A DNA stretch of 13,649 bases, taken from CAZWCX01 sp964632945. Lineage in GTDB: Bacteria; Planctomycetota; MHYJ01; WSZJ01; CAZWCX01. Position 1 is the stretch's first letter. Each line of letters begins with the position of its first letter. Shown here in pieces: positions 1-7,131 of this stretch. A program made the position numbers and the translations under genes. The stretch covers positions 1-13,649 of the forward strand of contig CAZWCX010000161.1 of the NCBI GenBank assembly GCA_964632945.1, given 5' to 3'. The notes below the pieces were generated by a model that was given only the letters and a program-made list of their open reading frames with translations, did not search any database and was not told the DNA's origin.

Positions 1-623
<623 letters not shown>

Positions 624-650
624 GGGGTGCCTCCGTCAGGGAAACCGGGC

Positions 651-670
651 CGCGTCGGGACCGCGACGCG
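651..670 (-). other. Hairpin in the clpX leader
   Basis: Perfect 7-base arms CGCGTCG (651-657) and CGACGCG (664-670) with a 6-base loop lie between the predicted clpX transcription start (near 676) and the Shine-Dalgarno sequence at 630-634. It could stabilise the leader or tune translation. No T tract follows, so it is not read as a terminator. Confidence 0.4.
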
Positions 671-682
671 CACCAACGGTGG

Positions 683-711
683 ATTCTACACGTCCGCCGC
701 CGCGAAGCCAA
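683..711 (-). promoter_or_regulatory. Candidate clpX promoter
   Basis: On the minus strand TTGGCT (706-711, four of six to consensus) is separated by exactly 17 bases from TAGAAT (683-688, five of six). The predicted start is near 676, giving a leader of about 50 bases before the clpX ATG. The element CTAGAATCCGCC at tig and GTAGAATCCACC here are nearly identical, suggesting the same type of sigma factor. clpX could therefore be made both from read-through of tig-clpP and independently. Confidence 0.6.
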
Positions 712-743
712 GGGGGGAGCGGGTCTCCGCCCGCCCTCCGCCT

Positions 744-760
744 CGTTCCGGTCCGGAACG
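744..760. promoter_or_regulatory. 17-base dyad between clpP and clpX
   Basis: CGTTCCGG, one central T, then CCGGAACG form a perfect dyad of 8-base arms. It starts 5 bases beyond the clpP stop and lies about 33 bases upstream of the clpX -35 box. As DNA it could be an operator; as RNA it could fold into a 7-bp stem with a 3-base loop that protects the clpP 3' end or marks a processing site. No T tract follows in the direction of transcription. Confidence 0.4.
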
Positions 761-764
761 CCGA

Positions 765-1367
765 CTACGCGGTCGGCTTCAGCGAGACCACCACTTCGTC
801 GACCAGCCCGTAGGCCTTGGCGTCGTCGGCCGACATGAAGAAGTCGCGCTCCGAATCGGAGGCGATCTTCTCCAGCGCCCTGCCGGTGTGCTTGGCGAGG
901 ATGGCGTTCAGCTTCTTCTTCAGCGCCAGGATCTCTTCGGCGTGGATCTTGAGGTCCGTCGCCACCCCCTGCATCCCGCCCCACGGCTGGTGAAGCATGA
1001 TGCGCGCGTGCGGAAGCGCATGGCGCTTCCCCCTGGTCCCCGCCGCCATCAGGATCGCCGCCATGCTGGAGGCCTGCCCGATGCAGTAGGTCGCCACGTC
1101 GCACTGCACGAACTGCATCGTGTCGTAAATGGCCAGCCCCGCGGTCACCGAGCCGCCCGGCGAATTGATGTAGAGGTTGATGTCCTGGTTCTTGTTCTCC
1201 ATCTGCAGGAACAGGATCTGCGCGATCACCAGGTTGGAGACGTAGTCGTCGATCGGGGAGCCGATGAAGACGATCCGGTCCTTCAACAGGCGCGACCAGA
1301 TGTCGTACGCCCTCTCGCCACGGCCGCCCGCCGCCTTTTCGATCACGATCGGGGTCAGGAAACTCAT
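765..1367 (-). CDS. clpP: ATP-dependent Clp protease proteolytic subunit ClpP
   Basis: ClpP is the serine peptidase that forms the double-heptamer degradation chamber and works with ClpX on unfolded or tagged cytoplasmic proteins. At 200 residues it has normal length. The catalytic triad is visible: Ser101 in GQASSMA, His126 in MLHQP and Asp175 in SERDFF. Spacings of 25 and 49 residues equal those of E. coli Ser111/His136/Asp185. The YINSPGGSVTAG segment (66-77) forms the substrate-side strand and oxyanion region. The propeptide is very short. The ATG at 1367 has GGAG upstream (TTGGAGAAGCAGAG). It lies 38 bases after the tig stop, so tig and clpP are very likely cotranscribed. No defect is seen. 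Confidence 0.98.
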   Translation of the reverse strand: MSFLTPIVIEKAAGGRGERAYDIWSRLLKDRIVFIGSPIDDYVSNLVIAQILFLQMENKNQDINLYINSPGGSVTAGLAIYDTMQFVQCDVATYCIGQASSMAAILMAAGTRGKRHALPHARIMLHQPWGGMQGVATDLKIHAEEILALKKKLNAILAKHTGRALEKIASDSERDFFMSADDAKAYGLVDEVVVSLKPTA

Positions 1368-1405
1368 CTCTGCTTCTCCAAGGGGAGTCGATTCCGGTTC
1401 GTCGT

Positions 1406-2764
1406 CTATGCCCCGCCTTCCGGTGTGGGCGGCGGCGCCTCCGTGACCTTCGCCTGGGACAGCAGCAGCCCGCGCACCTTCTCCTCCCGCAGCTGCGCGC
1501 GGAGTGGGGCCATCAGGCCGTGCTTCTCGTAATGCTCGCGAATCTCGTGCGGCCAGCGCTTGTGCTTGCGCGCGATCTCCTCGAGGCGCGCCTCCACCTC
1601 CGGCTGCGTGACGTAGATCCGCTCCTTCTTGCCGATTTCGTCGAGCAGGAGCTGGGCGCGCAGGCCCTGGATCACCGCCTCCTTCGCGGACTCTTTCACC
1701 TTGTCGATGTGCTCGTGGATCTTCTCGTGCGGCACGCCGGCCATCTCCAGCTCCACGTGCCGCCGGTTCAGGAGGTCCTGGTGCGCGCGCGCCACCATCC
1801 CCTCGGGCAGGGGGAATTCATGCGCCTTCACGAGCTGATCGACGATCTGCTCCTCCATCCCGCGCCGCGATGCCTCCTCGCGCGCCAATCCGAGGCGCTT
1901 GCGCACCTCGCTCTTCATCTCGTCCAGGGATTCGAAGTCGAGCGTCTTGGCCCATTCCTCGTTCACCTCGGGGAGCCGAAGCCGCTTGATCTCCTGCACC
2001 GTCAGCCGGACCTTGCCGGTCTTCCCGCGCAACCCCTCGTCGGCGTGATCGGCCGGCACCTGGATCTCCCGTTCGTGCGCGCTCCCGATCGCGCTGCCGA
2101 TCAGCGCCTTGGCCAGGTCCGCCATCGGCTGACCGAACACCGTCAGCGTCTCCCCGTCCAGGAAGATCTCGACGTTCTCGTTCTTCATCGGCGGCCGGCC
2201 TTCGACGAAGAACTCCTCGTCGCAGATGATCGTGTCGTCCTGCTGCGCCGGCGCGCCCTCGATGGCGATCATCTCGCCCTGCCGCTCCCGGATCTCCTGG
2301 ATCCCCGCCTCGACGTCCTTGTCCTCGACCGGATGGACGAACTTCTTGGTTTCCAGCCCCTTGTAGTTGCCGAGCGTGATCGTCGGCCGGATCTCGACCT
2401 GCACCTCGAACGCCAGCGGTTGATCGACGGAGAACGCCACCGCGTCGACGTCCACCTCCGGATCCCCGAGCACGGCGATCGACTTCTCCTGCACCACCTT
2501 CTCGAAGGTGTCGCGCATCAACTCGCCCTTGGCTTCCTGCACGACTTCCTTGCCGAACCGCTTCTCGAGGATCGGCCGGGGCACCTTGCCTTTGCGGAAT
2601 CCGGGCAGCGCCACCGACGATCCCAGGGAGCGAAATTTCTCGTCCAGCTTGGCGGCAACCATGGCCTGCGGCACCTCGACCTTGATCGAGAGCTTGCAGG
2701 GGCCCACCTCCTTCACCTCGGTCTTCACCGCAGGGGTGGTGGTGGACTCGGCTTCGGTGTTCAT
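1406..2764 (-). CDS. tig: Trigger factor, ribosome-associated chaperone and peptidyl-prolyl isomerase
   Basis: Trigger factor binds ribosomal protein L23 at the peptide exit and shields nascent chains. This start gives 452 residues (E. coli has 432). The ribosome-binding signature GFRKGKVP is at residues 55-62 of the N-terminal domain. A central FKBP-like isomerase domain follows at roughly 165-245, and the rest is the helical SurA-like substrate-binding part, ending in a PPPTPEGG-type tail. The frame is open further upstream to an ATG at 2851, but the ATG at 2764 is preferred. It has AGGAG at 2773-2777 with good spacing, the protein then aligns with normal TF starts, and the longer form would begin just after the predicted transcription start and read through the leader hairpins. 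It heads the classic tig-clpP-clpX cluster, coupling folding with degradation. Confidence 0.97.
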   Translation of the reverse strand: MNTEAESTTTPAVKTEVKEVGPCKLSIKVEVPQAMVAAKLDEKFRSLGSSVALPGFRKGKVPRPILEKRFGKEVVQEAKGELMRDTFEKVVQEKSIAVLGDPEVDVDAVAFSVDQPLAFEVQVEIRPTITLGNYKGLETKKFVHPVEDKDVEAGIQEIRERQGEMIAIEGAPAQQDDTIICDEEFFVEGRPPMKNENVEIFLDGETLTVFGQPMADLAKALIGSAIGSAHEREIQVPADHADEGLRGKTGKVRLTVQEIKRLRLPEVNEEWAKTLDFESLDEMKSEVRKRLGLAREEASRRGMEEQIVDQLVKAHEFPLPEGMVARAHQDLLNRRHVELEMAGVPHEKIHEHIDKVKESAKEAVIQGLRAQLLLDEIGKKERIYVTQPEVEARLEEIARKHKRWPHEIREHYEKHGLMAPLRAQLREEKVRGLLLSQAKVTEAPPPTPEGGA

Positions 2765-2780
2765 GTTCGGGACTCCTGAC

Positions 2781-2803
2781 GCCTTCCGACGTGCCCGGAA
2801 GGC
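2781..2803 (-). promoter_or_regulatory. Leader hairpin next to the tig Shine-Dalgarno
   Basis: Perfect 7-base arms GCCTTCC (2781-2787) and GGAAGGC (2797-2803) with a 9-base loop. In the mRNA the stem ends only 3 bases before the AGGAG of tig (2773-2777), so its folding could affect ribosome access. A further copy of GCCTTCC on the transcript strand lies at 2854-2860, at or just before the predicted RNA 5' end, and could in principle compete for pairing. Confidence 0.45.
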
Positions 2804-2818
2804 CGCGATGACGGGAGG

Positions 2819-2844
2819 AAAAAAGACCCGCGCCGGGGCGCGTC
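2819..2844 (-). terminator. Terminator-like hairpin with T6 tract in the tig leader (possible attenuator)
   Basis: On the minus strand CGCGCC (2837-2842), a 2-base loop and GGCGCG (2829-2834) form a GC stem. GAC/GTC flanks allow extra pairing around a small bulge. Directly after comes TTTTTT (2819-2824). This has the shape of an intrinsic terminator, yet it lies downstream of the tig promoter and upstream of the tig start, with no minus-strand gene before it. It may abort or attenuate transcription of tig-clpP-clpX. Whether it folds and acts is unproven; the 2-base loop would have to open to about 4 bases. Confidence 0.5.
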
Positions 2845-2862
2845 GGCCCAAGCGGAAGGCGG

Positions 2863-2891
2863 ATTCTAGCAGCGCCGAAAATATCCGTCAA
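2863..2891 (-). promoter_or_regulatory. Candidate sigma-70-type promoter of tig-clpP-clpX
   Basis: On the minus strand TTGACG (2886-2891, five of six to consensus) is followed after exactly 17 bases by TAGAAT (2863-2868, five of six). Predicted transcription start is near 2856, giving a leader of about 92 bases that contains the two hairpins listed separately. This is among the best promoter matches in the window and agrees with tig heading the cluster. Confidence 0.75.
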
Positions 2892-3450
2892 GAAGAAGGG
2901 CCCCCTCCGCGCGGCCCGGTCGGCGCACCGGTCGGACGCCCCCAGAGTCCGCTCGCCCCCACCGTAATCGTCCGACGGCGGTCCCCTTCGACCCCCGAGC
3001 ACGTCCTCCTCGAACCGTCTGCGCCCGTCGACTCTCTGACCCGCTCGCCCGCGCACCCCAACCCGGCCCCTCCGTTCCTACCCGGACCCAAGTCCGTACG
3101 CACCGTTGGAATCCCGGACCCGAGGCATCCCAAGGAGGGATCCCGTCCTCTGCCCTTCTCGCCCCGACCCCCCGACGAAGACCCTCCCCGAGGTGCATTC
3201 ACCCCACCCCGGGGACGGACCGCGGGCTCCAAGATCCTGATTGTTGGATGGAATCGGGGGGCAAGGGGGCCGCTTCAGGGCCCGGGATCATGGTTACAAA
3301 GGGATATGGAGCAATGTATTGCGGAGATTTTTTCGTGCTGGTTTGGGCGCGGCCCAAGATTTGAGAAAGAGGGGGGCGAACTCGTGGGCTGCCCTCACCG
3401 ATCCCCGTGGGAGCCGGTAAGGAGCCCCCCCCACCTACGGGAGAAAGACC
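2892..3450. other. Divergent intergenic region without a recognisable gene
   Basis: This stretch separates the divergent tig and 3451 genes. Several long frames are open in it, but they show low-complexity Arg/Pro/Gly-rich translations without ribosome sites, as expected by chance at this GC content. CCGGTCGG occurs twice (2916-2923 and 2928-2935), and CCGGT/ACCGG arms (2916-2920, 2927-2931) make a small dyad. Bases ~3235-3375 are clearly AT-richer and probably hold the control region of the downstream gene, but I find no -35/-10 pair good enough to call. No tRNA or known riboswitch core was seen. Confidence 0.5.
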
Positions 3451-5178
3451 GTGCGACTCACTGCGCTCCTACCGATCGTCGTGTGGATTCTGCTGGCCGC
3501 CCCGATGGCTGCGGCCGAGTCGGACGACCCGGTTGCGGGCACCTGGGCGCTGACGGGCCGGAACTCCCGCGATGGCGTCTATCGTGGGGAAATGACGATC
3601 ACGCGCAGCCCGCGCGGGTACTCGGTCGACGCGCGCGTGACGCTCGCCGATGGGACCGAGGAGAACTGGGGCGGCACCGGCACGGTGGCGGGTCGCGCGC
3701 TCGAAGCCACGCTCACCCGCTCGGGTTCGGGGATCGTCGAAAATCTGCGCGACCCGCGCAATCCGGTGACCGAGACCCTGCAGGCGCGCTGGCTGCTCTC
3801 CCGCAGCGGCGCCCGCCTGAACGGGTCGTGGACCTCGAGCCTGGACGGGATCCGTTCGCGTGAGTGGCTGCGCCGGACCACGCCCAAGGTCGCGATCGAT
3901 CTCGTGCTCGTGCGGCCGGGCGGTGTCGAGGTGCCGGAGGACGTCGAGGCGACGGAAGGCGAGGCGATCGCGGTCAATCTGGACGACGATGACGGCGACG
4001 GCGGCACGGGCGGCCACGGCGAAACCACGGTCGTTCCCGACTACGCCGACGCGAACGGGACGGCGCGCGAGAACGACCTCGTCGAAGTGCGCGTGAAGGA
4101 AATCGTGAACGCCCCGGCGGGCTCGATCCTGCGGCTGGAATACGACGCCGAGCGCCTCGGCCTCTACCGCGGCGCGGACCGCAGCGGGGCCGCGCAGGAC
4201 GGCGTACTCGAGCTCCCCGCCGGCCCGGCGGCGCGGCTCTACGTGGAGGGGCGCGCCTCGACGGAGGCGGGGGCCCCCGCCCTCCTGACCCTCACCCTCC
4301 GCAAGGGGAGCGAGACCCTGGGCGAGGACAGGGTCGCGCTCCACGTGGCGCAGAACGCGTTCCTGATGCTGGGCCACGGCAACAGCGGCCGCTGGACCCT
4401 CGACAACCACGTGCGCAAGAACGCGAAGGACGCCCGCCGCGAGCCCGGAATCGTGCCGGGCAAGGACCGCGACGGCAACACCGTCTACTGGGCGGTCTGG
4501 GTCGGCTCCAGCGAGAAGTTCGCCAAGCAGGCGCTCAACGTCCCCGGGGCGGTGATCGCCTACGACGGCCACTCGAACTTCGGCATGGGGTTCGCCTTCG
4601 AGACGCATCATCGCCGCGTGTCCGAGTTCATGAACATCGCCCCCGAGCAGGTTCCGGTGAACTGGCACTACCTGCGCGACCACCAGGAACATCCGGAGTT
4701 GGTCTTCGCGGAATCGGAGTACGGCGACGACGCGACCACCCCGGCCTTCTCCGATCCGGTGCAGCAGCCGATCTCGGTGCGCGGGGTCAACGGGACCTAC
4801 TCGACCGCGCGGTTCCCGCTTTCCCCCGGGCGGGGCGGCAAGCGGTTCACGCTCACGCGCGGGGAGAAGCGCTTGGACGACCACCACTACGACGTCGGCG
4901 GACGGGACAATGTGCGAATCGTGGTGAAGGCGGGCGCGGCCGACCTTCCGGGCAAGACCTGGCGCGCCATGTTCCTGAATTCCTGCTACAGCGGTCCGTA
5001 CTACTACACGGTTTTCAATCACGGGACGCTCTTCTTCACCACCGACTCCGCCTCGAGCGCGCGCACGAGCGCGGCCTTCCTGATCGGCTACATCGACGGG
5101 AAGAAGGAGTCGGAGATCCTGAAGGAGCTCAACACGCACGAGAACGTGAACGACTACGTAACGTTCGGGCAGGAATAG
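3451..5178 (+). CDS. Exported multidomain protein with C-terminal caspase-like (clan CD) His/Cys pattern
   Basis: Not a family I can name. The 575-residue protein starts at GTG with GGAG seven bases upstream. Residues 1-22 form a signal peptide (hydrophobic core, AAA before Glu23). Residues ~27-140 are beta-rich (GTWALTG..., GSW), resembling a small lipocalin-like barrel. Residues 177-183 are Asp-rich (LDDDDGD) in a Gly-rich linker leading to PDYAD and ENDLVEV, a pattern seen in extracellular proteins and possibly calcium-binding. A beta-sandwich-like part covers ~205-300. In the C-terminal part a hydrophobic strand ends in YDGHSNFG (His374) and another in FLNSCYSG (Cys512), the arrangement of clan CD cysteine peptidases. 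The His-Cys gap of 138 residues is longer than in caspases and implies an insert. A second candidate His is in LGHGNSG (309). The next gene follows after 49 bases. Peptidase activity is inferred. Confidence 0.7.
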   Translation: MRLTALLPIVVWILLAAPMAAAESDDPVAGTWALTGRNSRDGVYRGEMTITRSPRGYSVDARVTLADGTEENWGGTGTVAGRALEATLTRSGSGIVENLRDPRNPVTETLQARWLLSRSGARLNGSWTSSLDGIRSREWLRRTTPKVAIDLVLVRPGGVEVPEDVEATEGEAIAVNLDDDDGDGGTGGHGETTVVPDYADANGTARENDLVEVRVKEIVNAPAGSILRLEYDAERLGLYRGADRSGAAQDGVLELPAGPAARLYVEGRASTEAGAPALLTLTLRKGSETLGEDRVALHVAQNAFLMLGHGNSGRWTLDNHVRKNAKDARREPGIVPGKDRDGNTVYWAVWVGSSEKFAKQALNVPGAVIAYDGHSNFGMGFAFETHHRRVSEFMNIAPEQVPVNWHYLRDHQEHPELVFAESEYGDDATTPAFSDPVQQPISVRGVNGTYSTARFPLSPGRGGKRFTLTRGEKRLDDHHYDVGGRDNVRIVVKAGAADLPGKTWRAMFLNSCYSGPYYYTVFNHGTLFFTTDSASSARTSAAFLIGYIDGKKESEILKELNTHENVNDYVTFGQE

Positions 5179-5227
5179 GACGCGACTCCGGTGGGGCGAC
5201 CCGGCCGGAACGGACGAAGGGTGGATC

Positions 5228-6070
5228 ATGTCGGGCGCGAGGCGGATGGAGCGACGAGAGGCCGGCCGACGGAAGGCTCCTACGCTGCCGTGGTTCCTGG
5301 CCGCGCTCCTGGCGCTTGCTTCCCCCGCGGCCCGGGCGCAGGAAGATCTCGAGGTCACCGCGGAGATGATCCGGGTCTGCCCGGCGCTCGAGACGGCGGA
5401 GGGGCGGCGGCGCGACCAGCTCGTGCTGCTCTACTTCGGGCTTGACCCCGCACGGGCGGGGGACGCGGAACAGCGGGCGCAGGTGCGCGAACACTTCGAC
5501 CTCGCGCGCGCGGAAGACGTCGCGCTCCTACGGGCCGAGCTGTTCGAAGCGGCGAAGCCGCGCTGTCTGGGCGGGCTCAAGGCCGCGCTCGCCGGACTGG
5601 GCGCGCCGGGGGCGCTCTTTTGCGTCCGAGAGGCGGCCGCGGAAGATCCGGTGCGCCGCGCCCGCGCGCTCGAAGGTCTGCAAGGGGCGGAGTTCGCCGA
5701 GGTCTACGCCCTCCTTCACCATGCGCTCGGCGACAAGACCTCGCTGGATGAAGCCGACGCCCAGATCGCTCCGCCGGGATTCGAGCCCAAGCGGGTGGCG
5801 GACCACGCCTTCCGCGTCCTCGGGGTGAAGCTCGACGGCGCCCTCAAAGTCCCCAAGGGGCTGCTGGCCGGGGCCGCCGTGGGCCCGATGGTGCCGGTCG
5901 CCGACCGGGACGCCCGCATCGCGGCGTTCGTGGAATGGTCGGCCCGCGACGAGGCGTACGGCGCATTCGTTCGCGCGCGGCCATCGCTCCTGGCAGCGCT
6001 GTCCGAAGCAGACGCGGCGGAAGCGCGCGCCGCGCTCGGCGCGGCGGGCCTGCCCGGATTCGGGAAGTAG
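5228..6070 (+). CDS. Uncharacterised exported alpha-helical protein
   Basis: No family recognised. From the ATG at 5228 the protein has 280 residues. A second in-frame ATG at 5246 gives a shorter positively charged N-terminus and is about equally likely, since neither has a strong ribosome site (AAGGGTGG lies upstream of the first). The hydrophobic segment at 21-34 and ASPAARA before Gln38 form a signal peptide. The mature part is rich in Ala, Leu, Arg and Glu and predicted helical. A stretch at ~122-155 looks like a single HEAT-type repeat. Cys51, Cys113 and Cys132 could form disulfides outside the cytoplasm. It lies 49 bases after the caspase-like gene on the same strand, so the two are probably cotranscribed. 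A partner role is only a guess. Confidence 0.7.
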   Translation: MSGARRMERREAGRRKAPTLPWFLAALLALASPAARAQEDLEVTAEMIRVCPALETAEGRRRDQLVLLYFGLDPARAGDAEQRAQVREHFDLARAEDVALLRAELFEAAKPRCLGGLKAALAGLGAPGALFCVREAAAEDPVRRARALEGLQGAEFAEVYALLHHALGDKTSLDEADAQIAPPGFEPKRVADHAFRVLGVKLDGALKVPKGLLAGAAVGPMVPVADRDARIAAFVEWSARDEAYGAFVRARPSLLAALSEADAAEARAALGAAGLPGFGK

Positions 6071-6072
6071 AT

Positions 6073-6093
6073 CCCCGCGAACGCCGGGGTTCT
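6073..6093 (+). terminator. Possible weak terminator after gene 5228-6070
   Basis: CCCCG (6073-6077) and CGGGG (6085-6089) with a 7-base loop, followed by TTCT, begin two bases after the stop codon. The stem is short and the T tract poor, so this may only slow transcription or protect the 3' end. Confidence 0.35.
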
Positions 6094-6159
6094 CCGACCG
6101 GGTGCGCCCCCTCCGGGAGACCGCGAGAGCGGGCGAAGCTTCTCCCGCAACCGGACGAC

Positions 6160-6188
6160 TTGCCCGGGACCGGACCGAATGGTACAGT
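6160..6188 (+). promoter_or_regulatory. Candidate promoter of gene 6284-7096
   Basis: TTGCCC (6160-6165, four of six) and TACAGT (6183-6188, four of six) with a 17-base spacer. Transcription would start near 6195, leaving a leader of about 90 bases. A CCGCTC/GAGCGG hairpin (6190-6206) would lie at or overlap the RNA 5' end. Confidence 0.4.
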
Positions 6189-6283
6189 CCCGCTCTCCGC
6201 GAGCGGCCGGACTTCCGGACCGCGGATCGCCGTCACGGCCGGGGCTCTTCGATCCGGCCGATTCGCCACGAGGAGAACGGCTC

Positions 6284-7096
6284 ATGAGACTCTGGCGCCG
6301 CGCGCTCGCCCTGGGATTCCTCGGCCTGGCGGTCGCCCTCCCCACGGCTTCGAAGCCCATGGAGGAGCCGACCGTGGCCGACGGACTCCGGGCCGACGCC
6401 ATCGTCGTGGCTCGGTTCGTCGCCGTCGGCGACGCGTCGCAGGCGCAGTACTTCGGAGGCGTGCCGACGCGCTATGCGCTGGTGGACGTCCTCCAGGGCG
6501 ACGCGCCGCCCCGGGACTTCGACCTGTCGTACGCCTTCCACGACGGCTCGGCCTGCCTCGAACCGAACGGCTGGCGATTCGATCCCGCGCTGCTGCCCGC
6601 GCCCGAGAGCGAGTGGCTCCTGTTCCTCGTCCGCCCGTCCCGGCCGGGCGAGTCCTTCGGCACGGTCCGGGGCGACTGGGGCCGCTGGGAGTCCACTCCG
6701 ACCGAACTCGTTCGCCTGCTGGCTGCGGTTCCCGCGACGGTCCCGCTGGGCGACCGCGAGCTCGGGCTCGACGTGACCGCGGAGCGCGACCTCCAATCGC
6801 CGCTCGGAAGGAACGCCCCGCTGGCGCTGGCGATCGCGGTCGGCGACCGGGAGGCCCGCCCCCTCCCGGCGGGGCTCGTGGTGGAAGCCGCCTGGGTGAC
6901 GCATCCGGGCGGGCTCTGGCGGGCGCCCGAGGTGCAAACGGGTCCCGCGACGGAACTCGGGAAGGCGACCGCCCGCGTCGGCGGCGGCCCGAAGCTGGAG
7001 GTCGGCCAGGCGATCGCCGTGGTCGTGCGCCTCCGCGACGCGCAACATCGCCGGCGGCTCCTGCGCCAGGATGGTCTGACCGTACGCGCGAAGTAA
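6284..7096 (+). CDS. Uncharacterised exported protein
   Basis: Function not recognised. The frame is open from an ATG at 6179, but the ATG at 6284 is chosen. It has GAGGAG eight bases upstream (6270-6275) and opens directly with a signal peptide (MRLWRR, then a hydrophobic core to about residue 22); the upstream ATG also overlaps a promoter candidate. This gives 270 residues. Residues ~37-117 follow a pattern common in small exported bacterial domains: ADAIVVARFVAVGD, then RYALVDVLQGD (63-73), then a strand ending LLFLVRP (111-117). These look like OB- or NTR-like beta strands, but that is my impression only. One cysteine is seen at 91. The C-terminal part (~175-270) is also beta-rich (VVEAAWVTHPGG). 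It ends 33 bases from the converging operon. Confidence 0.7.
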   Translation: MRLWRRALALGFLGLAVALPTASKPMEEPTVADGLRADAIVVARFVAVGDASQAQYFGGVPTRYALVDVLQGDAPPRDFDLSYAFHDGSACLEPNGWRFDPALLPAPESEWLLFLVRPSRPGESFGTVRGDWGRWESTPTELVRLLAAVPATVPLGDRELGLDVTAERDLQSPLGRNAPLALAIAVGDREARPLPAGLVVEAAWVTHPGGLWRAPEVQTGPATELGKATARVGGGPKLEVGQAIAVVVRLRDAQHRRRLLRQDGLTVRAK

Positions 7097-7102
7097 CGCG
7101 CG

Positions 7103-7131
7103 AGCCGAGTCGCCGCTTGCGGCCCTCGGCT
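7103..7131. terminator. Strong bidirectional hairpin between convergent genes
   Basis: Outer arms AGCCGAG (7103-7109) and CTCGGCT (7125-7131) enclose inner arms GCCGC (7112-7116) and GCGGC (7119-7123) with a TT centre. The two stems can stack into one long hairpin on either strand. It follows the plus-strand stop by six bases and overlaps two bases of the minus-strand stop codon (7130-7132). No T tract is present, so termination may depend on Rho or on the structure alone, or it may protect the 3' end. Confidence 0.6.

Noticed and set aside
1520..2779. Plus-strand open frame opposite trigger factor
   Set aside because: Mirror of the tig coding strand; no ribosome site and a Leu/His/Arg-rich low-complexity product.
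2765..2851. Upstream ATG extension of tig to 2851
   Set aside because: It would translate through the leader hairpins and adds an Arg-rich stretch absent from the family; the 2764 start has AGGAG and normal length.
2866..3232. Two minus-strand open frames in the tig upstream gap
   Set aside because: Gly/Arg-rich translations without ribosome sites; one begins inside the tig -10 box region.
3290..3364. 24-codon plus-strand frame in the AT-rich island
   Set aside because: No clear Shine-Dalgarno, no signal or motif; too short to support from sequence alone.
3411..3426. GGAGCC direct repeat before gene 3451, considered as riboswitch or operator
   Set aside because: Does not match the conserved cores of c-di-GMP, cobalamin, glycine or SAM riboswitches that I can recall, and the repeat is short.
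6179..6283. Upstream ATG extension of gene 6284-7096
   Set aside because: The extension overlaps a promoter candidate and would bury the signal peptide; the ATG at 6284 has a good GAGGAG.
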